From positions 1 to 32,390 of the forward strand of contig JAHBWR010000031.1 of assembly GCA_019636875.1 (NCBI GenBank): 32,390 nucleotides of DNA. Reading direction: 5' to 3'. A program made the position numbers and the translations under genes. Of this stretch, positions 5,917-14,326 are shown in pieces; the stretch's first letter is position 1, and the number at the start of each line of letters is the position of its first letter. Source of the stretch: Nitrospira sp. Its GTDB lineage: Bacteria > Nitrospirota > Nitrospiria > Nitrospirales > Nitrospiraceae. A model generated the notes under the pieces. It saw only the letters and a list, made by a program, of their open reading frames with translations. It ran no database searches and was not told the origin of the DNA.

Positions 5917-7887
5917 ATGGCCGAAAATCGTGAGCTGGCCTTAGTCCTGAAATTGGTGGCCGATCAGTTCCAGAGCGAGCTGCGCAATTCGCAGGGGGCG
6001 CTCGCCTCGTTTAATAATTTCATCAAAGACTGGCGGACGCAGGTGACGGCGGCCGGAACGGCGCTGTTTGCCATTGCGAAGAGCACGGCCAACTACGGCG
6101 ACGAGCTCTTCAAGACCTCGCAGAAAGTCGGCATCCAGGTGGAGGCGCTGGCTGGCTTGCAACATGCGGCGAAGCTCGCCGACGTCGACAATCGGCAATT
6201 GCAGATCGGGCTGCAAGCCCTCTCGCGGGCGATGGTCGACAGCGCGCAGGGGGCCGGTGAAGGCTTCGAAGCATTCAAGCGGGTGGGCGTCTCGGCGACG
6301 GATGCGAACGGCAAGTTGAAGCCGATGCAGGACGTGCTACTCGAGCTGGCCGACGTGTTCAGCAAGACCCAAGACGGCGCGGGCAAGACCGAAGTGGCGA
6401 TGAAGCTGCTCGGCAAGTCCGGCGTCGATCTCATTCCGCTCCTCAATTCCGGCAAGGCCGGCATTCAAGAGCTGATGGCCGAAGCGGAGAAGCTCGGCCT
6501 CGTCATGAGCGAGCAGAACGCCGCGGCGGCGGAGCAGTTCAACGATGCGATCACCAGGCTCCAAGCCCAGGCGCGAGGTTTCTCGAATACGATCGGCGTG
6601 CACATGCTTCGGCCATTGACTGAGCTGATGTCGCTGATGAATGACCTCAGCGGTGGGCCGATCGCGGACGCCGCGAAGTTCTTTTTCCGAGGGCTGAACG
6701 AGGAAATTGTGCTCTTTGCGACGCTCGTCAAAGAGCTGGGAGCCAGCATCGATTTTCTGTTGGGGAAATTCACCTTCGATCAGCTGCAAACCAAGATCAA
6801 GCAACTCGAGGCTGAGGCTGGGGCGAAATTGCTCCTGCTCGAAAATCCAGAGGCGGCGAAGTACCTTGATGGCCCGGTGAAAGGCCGGTCGGTGGAGATG
6901 GGTGTCTCCAAGCCGGGGATTGCCTCCGCTCTCGGAAAGGCCGACACCGACGCCGGCAAAGAGCAGGAGCGGCTCGGCAAGGCCTTACTGGAAATCTATC
7001 TCGCGCAAAATCGCGCGCTGGAAATCCGCTGGAAGTTGCAGCAGGGGCCGATGCAAGACGAGCAGGTGCTGGAGCGGGCGCGCGCGGAAGATGCGGAGAT
7101 CGAAGCGGCGAAGGGGCGCCGGATTGTCTTCGATACGCAGCAGATGCTGGCCCAACAGGAGCAAGAGCGGCTAGGTCGGCAGATTGTCCAGCAGACGCAG
7201 GCGCAACTCGCGATCGACGAGCAGCGACGCCAGGCGGGCATGACCTTTTTCGATCACTGGCGCGATGGGCTGCAGCGGTACTACCACGACTCACAATCGG
7301 CCTTTGGCTTTGCGGCGGATCTGGCTCGGCGCACGGCGCAGCAGATGGAGGGGGCCTTCCGAACCCTGTTTTTCGATCTGATGGACAACAAGATCACTTC
7401 ACTCAAGGATCTGTTTCAATCCTTCGCCAATTTCGCCAAGCAGATGATCGCGCAAGTGTTGGCGCAGCTTGCGACGATGGCGCTCCTGAAGGGGGTGACG
7501 GGTGGATTCGGTGGGTTCGGCGGGTTCGGGAGCGGGCTGAGCGATCTCTTTGGGGGCGGTGGATTCGGGGCGGCACAGACGCCGCTCTTCGGCTTCGCGC
7601 GTGGCGGGCCGGTGCTCGGCGCGGGCAACAGCGACACGGTGCGGGCCATGCTCACGCCGGGGGAGGGGGTGCTGAGCCGAAAAGGGATGCAGAACCTGGC
7701 GCGGCTGAACGAGGGCATGCTCGGAGGATCAGCGACGAGTGCTCCGAACATCACGGTCAATATTCAGAACTCTGGATGGACTACGCCTCCGACGATCAAT
7801 TACCGGCGGCACATGCGCGGGATGATCATCGATGTCATCAATCACGATCCGGATTTGCGGCAGATGCTCGGAGGGTACAGATACTGA
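5917..7887 (+). CDS. Phage tail tape measure protein
   Basis: A 656-residue protein that sets tail length and is ejected with DNA in siphophages. The N-terminal 250 residues follow the tape measure pattern (helical, NNFIKDWRTQVTAAGTALFA, GISVEAL-like segment GIQVEALAGLQHAAKLA, VMKLLGKSGVDLIPLLNSG). A long coiled-coil-prone Gln/Glu/Ala/Arg-rich middle follows. The C-terminus has a Gly/Phe-rich stretch (about residues 530-555) and the conserved GGPVxGAG ... TPGEGVLSRKGM block found at tape measure ends. Ribosome site GATGAGGTGACGA. No tail tube, assembly chaperone or tail tip gene is recognisable nearby, so its use without a helper is unclear. Confidence 0.85.
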   Translation: MAENRELALVLKLVADQFQSELRNSQGALASFNNFIKDWRTQVTAAGTALFAIAKSTANYGDELFKTSQKVGIQVEALAGLQHAAKLADVDNRQLQIGLQALSRAMVDSAQGAGEGFEAFKRVGVSATDANGKLKPMQDVLLELADVFSKTQDGAGKTEVAMKLLGKSGVDLIPLLNSGKAGIQELMAEAEKLGLVMSEQNAAAAEQFNDAITRLQAQARGFSNTIGVHMLRPLTELMSLMNDLSGGPIADAAKFFFRGLNEEIVLFATLVKELGASIDFLLGKFTFDQLQTKIKQLEAEAGAKLLLLENPEAAKYLDGPVKGRSVEMGVSKPGIASALGKADTDAGKEQERLGKALLEIYLAQNRALEIRWKLQQGPMQDEQVLERARAEDAEIEAAKGRRIVFDTQQMLAQQEQERLGRQIVQQTQAQLAIDEQRRQAGMTFFDHWRDGLQRYYHDSQSAFGFAADLARRTAQQMEGAFRTLFFDLMDNKITSLKDLFQSFANFAKQMIAQVLAQLATMALLKGVTGGFGGFGGFGSGLSDLFGGGGFGAAQTPLFGFARGGPVLGAGNSDTVRAMLTPGEGVLSRKGMQNLARLNEGMLGGSATSAPNITVNIQNSGWTTPPTINYRRHMRGMIIDVINHDPDLRQMLGGYRY

Positions 7888-8327
7888 TGGTTGTGCAGGC
7901 GCTCTGTGACGTCACGTTCATCAGTGAACGCGGCACGAGTCTCTATGGGATCGGTGAACACATCGTTCTGCCGCTAAATGAAGCCTACAAGGCACTGAGC
8001 CGCTTCCCCGCTCATTTGAAAATTGTAGAACCGACTCCGCTCCTTGCGGGGGTCGAGATTTGTTGGAGTGTGCAAGATCGCCTGGAGGGGCCGTGTGTCG
8101 TCCAGCTCCTCGACGGATGCGCGCCAGAGCGAAAGGCGGCGGTGCAGATCGACGACCGGCTCTGCTGGGTCGAGGAATCCTGCATCGTGGATATCAATCC
8201 CTGGCCGCTACTCGATGCGCTAGTCCAGCAGCTCTGTGATCGCGTGATTGCCGAAGGGCAGGAATCCCCTAGGGTCGCTGAGGTGGTTGCACAGATGATC
8301 GCCGCATTCGGAGAGGATGAGCCATAG
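7887..8327 (+). CDS. Hypothetical protein after tape measure
   Basis: 146 residues from ATG 7887, which overlaps the tape measure stop by one base (TGATG) and has GGAGGG upstream. The sequence is rich in hydrophobic strands and has several Cys residues (for example VEICW, GPCVVQLL, DRLCWVEESC). No family recognised. By position it could be a tail-associated protein; that rests on synteny only. Confidence 0.6.
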   Translation: MVVQALCDVTFISERGTSLYGIGEHIVLPLNEAYKALSRFPAHLKIVEPTPLLAGVEICWSVQDRLEGPCVVQLLDGCAPERKAAVQIDDRLCWVEESCIVDINPWPLLDALVQQLCDRVIAEGQESPRVAEVVAQMIAAFGEDEP

Positions 8328-8430
8328 TCGGAAGCCGGTATAGGCGTAGCATTGCTGCAAAGTCGACCCACTGGGTCGCCTTTCGCGTGAGGCTTGGGCG
8401 GGCCGTATTCGCGAGGCTTATGGCCAGACG

Positions 8431-8808
8431 GTGGAGGCGGTGTTTCAAGTGGGGCGTGAATTGATTCAGGCCAAGAAAGAGCTGCCGCATGGGGAGTTCA
8501 TGGTGATGATCGAGCGGGAGCTGCCGTTCTCCTATCGGACAGCCAATTCGTACATGTCAATTGCGTTGTCGAAATGCTTCCAAAGTTGCAGCATTGCCGC
8601 AACTTTACCGGCTTCCTGGAGCACGCTCGATGTCCTTCAGCGCCTCGATCAAGCCACGTTCGATGCGGCGGTGAAAGCCGGAAAGATCCATCCAGAGATG
8701 ACGCGAGCTGATGCCGAGGCGTTGCTGCCTCCGAAGCGGCTCGCGCCGGTGGTGTCGGATGGCCTGAGGTTCATCCCTCAGACCATCCAGGCAGGGCTAG
8801 AGTGGTAA
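8431..8808 (+). CDS. DUF3102-like phage protein, start unclear
   Basis: The first usable start is GTG 8431 (125 residues), but the family-like sequence begins earlier in the same frame (REAWAGRIREAYGQT from about 8386), back to in-frame stops at 8341 and 8347 with no ATG, GTG or TTG between. The rest fits the DUF3102 pattern: VFQVGRELIQAKKELPHGEF, a helical segment with RTANSYMSIA, LPASWSTLDVLQRL and KIHPEMTRADAEALL. Either a rare start codon is used or the 5' end has been lost. Function of the family is unknown; such genes occur in phages and mobile elements. Confidence 0.6.
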   Translation: MEAVFQVGRELIQAKKELPHGEFMVMIERELPFSYRTANSYMSIALSKCFQSCSIAATLPASWSTLDVLQRLDQATFDAAVKAGKIHPEMTRADAEALLPPKRLAPVVSDGLRFIPQTIQAGLEW

Positions 8809-9030
8809 TTCGAATTTTACACACGGCCGACGATACTCGGTCCCATCTGTCCGCCGATGGTAATGAAGGCTGCAGATGTAGGCCTTTGGATACTGGCGCC
8901 GCATTGTTCTGAGCTCTTCCATGGCCTTAGCGCGGGTCAAGCGCGGTGTTCCGATCAACTGAGACTCGTCGGCATCTTCCACGATGATGCCAGGATCGAT
9001 GACCACTTCATAGTAGAGTCGATTTGACAT
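8797..9030 (-). CDS. Small hypothetical protein, leftward
   Basis: 77 residues, convergent with the DUF3102-like gene (12-base overlap of the ends). It has a beta-rich start (NRLYYEVVIDPGIIVED) and a basic, Tyr-rich C-terminus. No family recognised. It lies 3 bases downstream of the next leftward gene, likely in the same transcript. Confidence 0.55.
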   Translation of the reverse strand: MSNRLYYEVVIDPGIIVEDADESQLIGTPRLTRAKAMEELRTMRRQYPKAYICSLHYHRRTDGTEYRRPCVKFELPL

Positions 9031-9033
9031 CAG

Positions 9034-9318
9034 CTACTCCTTGGTTGTGGCTGAGTTATGGTACTGGAGATTTTTGACGATCAACTCATGACAATCCGCG
9101 ATTTGCTCGAGCCTGTACACTATGAGCTCGAGTGCTCCCTGGCCATTCGCCTCCTCGTCGTCCGCAAGCTGATCTAGTGCCGTGCGTGCAATGGCGATGG
9201 TGTGGTTAACCTGATCTTCCATCTCAAAGGCAATCCCTTCGATATTCTTCAATGGATTAATCGGCTCCGGTGTGGGTTCCTTCGTGCGCTTTGCAACTGC
9301 GGTCGTCGTTCTTCCCAT
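9034..9318 (-). CDS. Small acidic helical protein, leftward
   Basis: 94 residues from ATG 9318, chosen because CGGAGG precedes it at good distance. The frame could extend to ATG 9387, but that extension is just the translation of the 12-bp-periodic repeat at 9332-9376 (Asn/Tyr/Gln-rich) and is probably not coding. The body is acidic and helical (IEGIAFEMEDQVNHTIAIAR, ALELIVYRLEQI). No family recognised. Confidence 0.55.
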   Translation of the reverse strand: MGRTTTAVAKRTKEPTPEPINPLKNIEGIAFEMEDQVNHTIAIARTALDQLADDEEANGQGALELIVYRLEQIADCHELIVKNLQYHNSATTKE

Positions 9319-9331
9319 AACAGCCTCCGTT

Positions 9332-9376
9332 TGGTTATAGTCCTGGTTCGAGTTCCGGTTATAGTTCTGGTTCGAG
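9332..9376 (+). repeat. Candidate right integrase arm sites, 12-bp period
   Basis: Four copies of (T/C)GGTT(A/C)(T/G)AG in the same orientation: TGGTTATAG 9332, TGGTTCGAG 9344, CGGTTATAG 9356 and TGGTTCGAG 9368, spaced exactly 12 bp. The last unit is identical to the one at 102 near the left end. Two 24-bp tandem units result (9333-9380). They sit about 120-165 bp inside attR, as expected of arm sites. Confidence 0.55.
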
Positions 9377-9387
9377 TCATCAGTCAT

Positions 9388-9471
9388 AATCAGTCCCACT
9401 CAGGATGTATGACATCTTCAAAAAACGCCCAACCATTGCGGGTTTACGGGCAATCAGTCCCACTCAGGATG
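9388..9471 (+). repeat. 20-bp direct repeat near attR
   Basis: A 20-bp sequence containing CAGTCCCACTCAGG is present identically at 9388-9407 and 9452-9471 (64 bp apart). A related string (AATCACACTCAGGAG) lies before the HTH gene near 2031. It could be an Xis or host-factor site, or a duplication left by recombination. Confidence 0.45.
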
Positions 9472-9498
9472 AATCAGGATCATGTGTGTCTGTTGGCT

Positions 9499-9543
9499 CT
9501 TCTAAGCTGAGGGTCGCTGGTTCGATTCCAGCCGGGCGCACCA
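9499..9543 (+). repeat. attR: 45-bp copy of the tRNA-Arg 3' half
   Basis: Identical to 3-47. The bases just before it (CT at 9497-9498) cannot complete the anticodon stem, so this is the displaced tRNA fragment and marks the right end of the element. Confidence 0.88.
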
Positions 9544-9928
9544 CACCAAGCTTGCACGTGCCACGCGCTCTTTTACGGTTCATAGACTCAATGCGCGTGG
9601 ATAAACACCTCAAGTTTTTGACGTCGAGTTTTCTTGTTCGACCCAGAGCCTATTCTTTCGTTGAGGCGACGGAATAAATCACTCCAGTATTCTGAACCGT
9701 GGAGTTGTGCAACTACTGCGTGCGGATGGGCTCCTTGAGGGATGTGATTTGCCGAACTCTCTATTGCAGCGAGCTGCTACCTATTCACCACACGCGGGCG
9801 ATCGATCTGCGCGTTGAATTCCCTAATAAATCCCCATGCTAAAGAGGGGTACCTGCTAGTAGACATTTAAAGGTCTCGTCCCCTATAGTTTTACGTCTCA
9901 TCCAAATCCTTTCAAGGTTGGTCTGAGT
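9544..9928. other. Intergenic, no gene seen
   Basis: 385 bases of chromosome to the right of attR. An open frame runs through attR into this stretch, but it only reads the tRNA fragment and has no ribosome site. I see no RNA gene or clear promoter; the promoter of the DUF748 gene should lie here. Confidence 0.5.
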
Positions 9929-12859
9929 ATGCGTCGGCTGCGTCGTCCCAAAGTTGTTATCGCTGTGCTGGTAGGGTTGAGTGCCCTGTACTCGCTCGTT
10001 GGGTTCCTGCTGCTTCCCTATCTGATAAAAGCGTACGGGGTACCTGCGGTTTCGGAGCAGATCAAACATCCGGTCGTATTGCGTGAAGCGGCGTTCAATC
10101 CATTCACGCTCGCCCTTCGTCTTAACGGGCTGGAGATACGGGATCAGAATCAGGCGGCGATGCTGGGGTTCGAAGAATTGCTTGTGAATCTGAGAGCGGT
10201 GACGCTGTTCGCACAAAAGGTGGCTTTCGACGAGATTCGTGTGGTGATGCCGTTTGTAGCGGCCAAGGTTAATCCGGAAGGACATCTGAATCTCAAGTCG
10301 TTGGCCCCACCGCAGGACGAGGGTGCGGCCAAGCCAGCCGACGTTGCAGGCGAGCCAAAGAAGATGATGCCCGTGGAAATTGATCTCCTGGAGATCGAAC
10401 GAGGGGTTCTTGAGTATCGAGATGATTCGAAATCAAGGCCGGTGTTGATCGATGTGGTGCCCATTAAGTTTATGCTACGAAATTTCAGCACGCTACCAAG
10501 CCCGGATGCCGAAAATGCCCATGCCTTCAAGGCTGAGCTCGACAAAGGTGAGACTGTGGCGTGGGAGGGCACGATTTCGTTGGAGCCGATCGAGTCCGAC
10601 GGCAAACTGACCTTATCCGGGATCCAATTGGAGACCTTCTATCAAGTCGTGCACCACATGTTTGAGTTTGATATCAAGCAGGGTGTCCTTGGCATTTCTG
10701 CGGGCTATCATTTTGATCTGCGTGGGGAGGCCCCTCAGGCCACGGTGAAGAATGGGAAGGTGTCGGTTCAGAATCTGGAAATCGTCGAGCGCGGAGGGAT
10801 TCTACCTGTCGTCGGCGTTCCGGTTTTCGATATCGACGGTATCCAGCTGAATTTGGAGAAGCAGACGATCGATATCGCTAGCGTGCATTCAGCCGATGCA
10901 CGATTCGATGCGTGGATGAATGCCCCCGGTGTTCTGAATTACCAAACGCTCTTCACCCCGGTCGGCAAGGGTGGTGCAGCATCGGAGTCGGTGTCAGAAA
11001 AGACCAAGGCCGATAAATCTGCCAAGCCGTGGTTCATCACCATCGACGAAGTCGCGCTGCGAAACTACGGGGCCAATTTCGAAGACCGCACACTGGAGCG
11101 GCCCGGACGTGTCACGGTGGACACGATGAACCTGACGGTGAGGGACATACAGATTCCGTTTAAAAAACCGCTTCCGATCGACCTGGCGTTGAATCTCAAC
11201 GAGACAGGGACTGTGGGTGTGAAGGGAATGGTGACGGTTGAGCCGTTGAAAGCCGACGCGGCTCTCACTTTAGAGCATGTCGAGATTCGTCCATTTCAAC
11301 CATACTTGGCGAGCTTTCTCAATGCCGATGTGTTGGACGGTGCGATTCACCTCCGTGGAAAGGCACATTTTCTCCAAGACCATGGGAGCAGCCCTTTACT
11401 CCGGTTTCAGGGAGATCTGGCGGTCAATCAGTTGGCGATCGCAGATCATAACTACTTCGACGAGGTGGTGGCATGGAAGGCCTTGAAGGTGAACCAGGTC
11501 GCATTGGATGTCGAGCCGACGGCGGTGAAGATTGGCGAAATCGACTGGCAGGAGCCTTCCGTCCAGATCGTGGTCGATGCCGACGGGCAACTCAATCTTT
11601 CGCGTCTCACCAAGTCTTCAGCGTCTGCCGATCACCCGTTGCCAGCAGCCGAAAGCCCAAAGTCAAAGCCAAAGCCGAGTGAGCCGGTATCTGTGACAAT
11701 CGATCAGGTCAAACTGGCGAAGTTGACTGCAAGATTTCAGGACTTATCCATCGAACCGAAAGTGCGGACGAGTCTCACGGACTTTGGGGGAACCATTAAG
11801 GGTTTGTCGTCCAAGCAGCTCAAGAAAGCAGACGTCAACTTGGTGGGAAAAGTGGGACGAACCGCTCCATTCAAGATCGTGGGTAAGATTAATCCATTGA
11901 GTGAGGATGCGTTTACCGACCTGGTCATCACATTGAACGGCATGGATCTTAGGCCGACCGGTCCGTACAGCGGCAAGTACGTGGGCTATGGGTTATCGAA
12001 AGGCAAGTTGTCGCTCGATCTGAAATACAAGGTTTCGCAAAAGGTGTTGGAGGCAGAGAACCTTGTCCATGTCGATCAGCTGACATTCGGTGAGAAAACG
12101 GATAGCCCGGATGCCACGTCGCTGCCGGTTCCATTGGTCGTGGGCCTCCTCAAAGACCGCAAGGGGTTGATCGAAATCGATATGCCGATTCGCGGCAACC
12201 TGGATGATCCTGATTTTAGATACGGCAAAGTGGTGATTTCGACGTTGCTCAATTTGTTGACCAAACTCGTCGCCTCGCCGTTTGCCTTGATGGGGAAACT
12301 GGTCCCCGGAGACGGCAGCGCAGAGGGCCTTGAATTCATAGAATTTCAGCCGGGGAGTGCGTCACTCGTTGAGGAAGAGTTGAAGAAACTCGAGGCGCTG
12401 GAGCAAGCCTTGGATGAACGAGCCGGACTCCGGCTCGATGTAAAGGGTACGACTGATTCGAGGCTCGACCGCACTGCCCTGCAAGCAATGAAGCTCCGAG
12501 CGCAACTCTTTGCGATGCAGGGTGGTGCGAATCCGGATCAGGAAGAGCTGTCGCCGAAAGTCGAACAGCGATTGGTGGAGAAATTATTTGCGAAGCTTCC
12601 CCCTCCTGATCCCGCAACCCCGTCGGGCGAGTCTTCTCAGCCGAGCGTAGAGGAGATGAAGCAGAAACTCGCGGCGGCAATCGAAATCTCAGACAAAGAG
12701 TTTGAGGCCTTAGCTCGTCAGCGAGCAGAGGCGATTCGCCATCGACTGCTCGAAGGTGGAGTGCTTACTGAGGAACGAGTGGTACTTCTTGATGCGGGCG
12801 AAGCTGAGTCTGGGCATGAGAAAGTCAGAACGCAATTAACCCTGTCTGCCGGCTCGTAA
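9929..12859 (+). CDS. DUF748/AsmA-like envelope protein
   Basis: A 976-residue membrane-anchored periplasmic protein. Residues about 9-31 are one membrane segment (VVIAVLVGLSALYSLVGFLL). The following region has the DUF748 signature (IKHPVVLREAAFNPFTLALR, then LNGLEIRDQ), repeated beta-rich AsmA-like modules split by Lys/Pro/Ser linkers (about residues 350-365 and 565-590), and a C-terminal part (LRLDVKGTTDSRLDRTALQ) typical of long DUF748 proteins. Related AsmA-fold proteins bridge the two membranes and move phospholipids; applying that here is inference. First chromosomal gene beyond the element. Confidence 0.85.
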   Translation: MRRLRRPKVVIAVLVGLSALYSLVGFLLLPYLIKAYGVPAVSEQIKHPVVLREAAFNPFTLALRLNGLEIRDQNQAAMLGFEELLVNLRAVTLFAQKVAFDEIRVVMPFVAAKVNPEGHLNLKSLAPPQDEGAAKPADVAGEPKKMMPVEIDLLEIERGVLEYRDDSKSRPVLIDVVPIKFMLRNFSTLPSPDAENAHAFKAELDKGETVAWEGTISLEPIESDGKLTLSGIQLETFYQVVHHMFEFDIKQGVLGISAGYHFDLRGEAPQATVKNGKVSVQNLEIVERGGILPVVGVPVFDIDGIQLNLEKQTIDIASVHSADARFDAWMNAPGVLNYQTLFTPVGKGGAASESVSEKTKADKSAKPWFITIDEVALRNYGANFEDRTLERPGRVTVDTMNLTVRDIQIPFKKPLPIDLALNLNETGTVGVKGMVTVEPLKADAALTLEHVEIRPFQPYLASFLNADVLDGAIHLRGKAHFLQDHGSSPLLRFQGDLAVNQLAIADHNYFDEVVAWKALKVNQVALDVEPTAVKIGEIDWQEPSVQIVVDADGQLNLSRLTKSSASADHPLPAAESPKSKPKPSEPVSVTIDQVKLAKLTARFQDLSIEPKVRTSLTDFGGTIKGLSSKQLKKADVNLVGKVGRTAPFKIVGKINPLSEDAFTDLVITLNGMDLRPTGPYSGKYVGYGLSKGKLSLDLKYKVSQKVLEAENLVHVDQLTFGEKTDSPDATSLPVPLVVGLLKDRKGLIEIDMPIRGNLDDPDFRYGKVVISTLLNLLTKLVASPFALMGKLVPGDGSAEGLEFIEFQPGSASLVEEELKKLEALEQALDERAGLRLDVKGTTDSRLDRTALQAMKLRAQLFAMQGGANPDQEELSPKVEQRLVEKLFAKLPPPDPATPSGESSQPSVEEMKQKLAAAIEISDKEFEALARQRAEAIRHRLLEGGVLTEERVVLLDAGEAESGHEKVRTQLTLSAGS

Positions 12860-12876
12860 GCAGCGTGATCCTCACC

Positions 12877-12890
12877 CCTCATTTTTGAGG
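12877..12890 (+). terminator. Weak hairpin after the DUF748 gene
   Basis: CCTCA/TGAGG with a TTTT loop, 17 bases after the stop, followed by a T-rich run (TCATTCTTTGTTG). Short stem, so only a tentative terminator. Confidence 0.35.
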
Positions 12891-12989
12891 TCATTCTTTG
12901 TTGTCGTGATCTCAGAGGGCCTGCCAATCGACATGTTTGGTACTTCAGGCGAGGTCATGTCCCATGAGGAGAAGATGAACGTGGTGCAG

Positions 12990-13355
12990 CTATTTTGCGC
13001 GGTAGCGCATTCGTGTCCCATGTAAGAGGGAGAGCTCAATTTCCGATGCGCTGAGCTCATTGGGAAAGAGAACGCCTGAGATTTTGCAGGCATTGATACT
13101 GGCACCGGCTAGTGTTGCTTTACTGAGGTCGACTCCGCGAAGATCCGATTGCCGAAAATAACAGTCACTCAGGTCCAGCCCATCGGCATCTAAGCCGCGT
13201 AGGTCCAGGCCTCGTAAATCACACCCCCGAAGGTCGCATTTATCGCCGGATGCTTTCTTGGCGTTGAATTCTTTGATGCAGCCCTCACGTAGCATGAGGT
13301 ACATCGGATCCTTCGAAATATGGAGCTTCGTCCGCGTTGGCTCGTTTTGATCCAT
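12990..13355 (-). CDS. Pentapeptide-repeat protein
   Basis: 121 residues. The middle (about 39-95) consists of A(D/N)LXX-type pentapeptides: CDLRG, CDLRG, LDLRG, LDADG, LDLSD, CYFRQ, SDLRG, VDLSK, ATLAG, ASINA. These fold into a right-handed quadrilateral helix and usually act in protein contacts. The N-terminal 38 residues are non-repetitive and have no signal peptide. It is divergent from the peroxiredoxin gene across 277 bases that hold no other gene. Role unknown. Confidence 0.85.
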   Translation of the reverse strand: MDQNEPTRTKLHISKDPMYLMLREGCIKEFNAKKASGDKCDLRGCDLRGLDLRGLDADGLDLSDCYFRQSDLRGVDLSKATLAGASINACKISGVLFPNELSASEIELSLLHGTRMRYRAK

Positions 13356-13632
13356 GGTGCTCTCCGCTAGAGGTCCTTCGTGATGCCTATCGGTTGAAGG
13401 GGGAGAAATCTTGAGTCTGGTCCGGGGCAGTAGGAAGTGCAGGAAGCGTCAATCGTTCGTCGGCACGGAGGGTCAAGGGGTGGCGCTTCTTGGAACCGAA
13501 TGTGTGTGCAGAGCGTCGATGAATGAAAAGGTGTGACGCACTGCCTCTTGCACTGAGATCACGTGAAACAGTATTGTTTAGAGCTTGTGTGGATCTGGAT
13601 ATCTTTCATTATGAGGCTTAAGGAGGTGTACC

Positions 13633-14268
13633 ATGGCGATACGATTGGGCGACGATGCCCCAAATTTCACGGCTGAAACGACAGAGGGTACGATTGATTT
13701 CCATGACTGGTTAGGCAATAGCTGGGGAATCCTCTTTTCCCACCCGAAGGATTACACCCCAGTCTGTACGACCGAATTGGGTACGGTGGCCAAGATTTCC
13801 CCGGAGTTCAAGAAGCGAGGCGTCAAAGTGATTGCGGTCAGTGTGGATCCTATGGATTCTCACAAAGGGTGGATCAATGACATCAATGAGACCCAAAAGA
13901 CGACGATGAATTACCCCGTCATCGCAGATCCGGATAAGAAGGTGGCGACGCTCTATGACATGATCCATCCGAACGCGATCGACAATATGACCGTCCGATC
14001 GGTCTTTATTATCGGTCCTGACAAGAAAGTGAAACTGACGCTGACCTATCCGGCCTCTTGTGGGCGAAACTTTGATGAGTTATTGAGGGTCATCGATTCC
14101 CTCCAGTTGACGTCAAAATATAAGGTTGCCACCCCCGCAAATTGGAAGGACGGGGAAGAATGTATTATTACTCCCGCTGTGAGTGATGCAGAAGCGCAAC
14201 AACTGTTTCCTAAAGGGTTCACGACTGTGAAACCGTATCTCCGATACACGCCTCAACCCAACCGCTAG
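13633..14268 (+). CDS. Peroxiredoxin, Prx6-type
   Basis: A 211-residue thiol peroxidase that reduces hydrogen peroxide and alkyl hydroperoxides. Peroxidatic C45 lies in HPKDYTPVCTTE. The Prx6-type features are present: length over 200, a long C-terminal domain (KYKVATPANWKDGEECIITP ending in KPYLRYTPQP) and the PASCGRNFDE segment before it. A near-perfect Shine-Dalgarno (TAAGGAGGT) and the following terminator point to strong, single-gene expression. No signal peptide, so cytoplasmic. Confidence 0.93.
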   Translation: MAIRLGDDAPNFTAETTEGTIDFHDWLGNSWGILFSHPKDYTPVCTTELGTVAKISPEFKKRGVKVIAVSVDPMDSHKGWINDINETQKTTMNYPVIADPDKKVATLYDMIHPNAIDNMTVRSVFIIGPDKKVKLTLTYPASCGRNFDELLRVIDSLQLTSKYKVATPANWKDGEECIITPAVSDAEAQQLFPKGFTTVKPYLRYTPQPNR

Positions 14269-14291
14269 ATCCCGACCAGTCTGTCGAAGAT

Positions 14292-14326
14292 GCCTGGCGG
14301 AAGATCGTGAATATCTTCCTCCAGGC
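14292..14326 (+). terminator. Terminator after peroxiredoxin
   Basis: A 14-bp stem, GCCTGGCGGAAGAT (14292-14305) with ATCTTCCTCCAGGC (14313-14326), one mismatch, 7-base loop, followed by TCTTATTTAT. It lies 24 bases after the stop codon. Confidence 0.7.

Larger units (their letters stand above)
3..9543. mobile_element. Integrated phage-satellite-like element in tRNA-Arg
   Basis: The element is bounded by a perfect 45-bp direct repeat (3-47 and 9499-9543) that starts in the anticodon loop and ends at the CCA of tRNA-Arg, the usual target layout for tyrosine integrases. It carries an integrase next to the tRNA, a divergent regulatory interval, a HTH/Xis-like gene, a replication-like gene, a possible origin, a Nu1-like gene, a major capsid protein and a tape measure protein. 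Large terminase, portal, protease, tail tube, baseplate and lysis genes are not recognisable. Many genes overlap by ATGA or TGATG junctions, which speaks against random decay. It could be a capsid-carrying satellite or a reduced prophage. Confidence 0.85.

Noticed and set aside
9319..9399. N-terminal Asn/Tyr/Gln-rich extension of the 9034 gene
   Set aside because: It is the translation of the 12-bp periodic DNA repeat; a strong ribosome site precedes ATG 9318 instead.
9405..9677. 90-codon rightward frame across attR
   Set aside because: Its middle is a translation of the tRNA fragment (LRVAGSIPAGRTT), it has no ribosome site and spans the element boundary.
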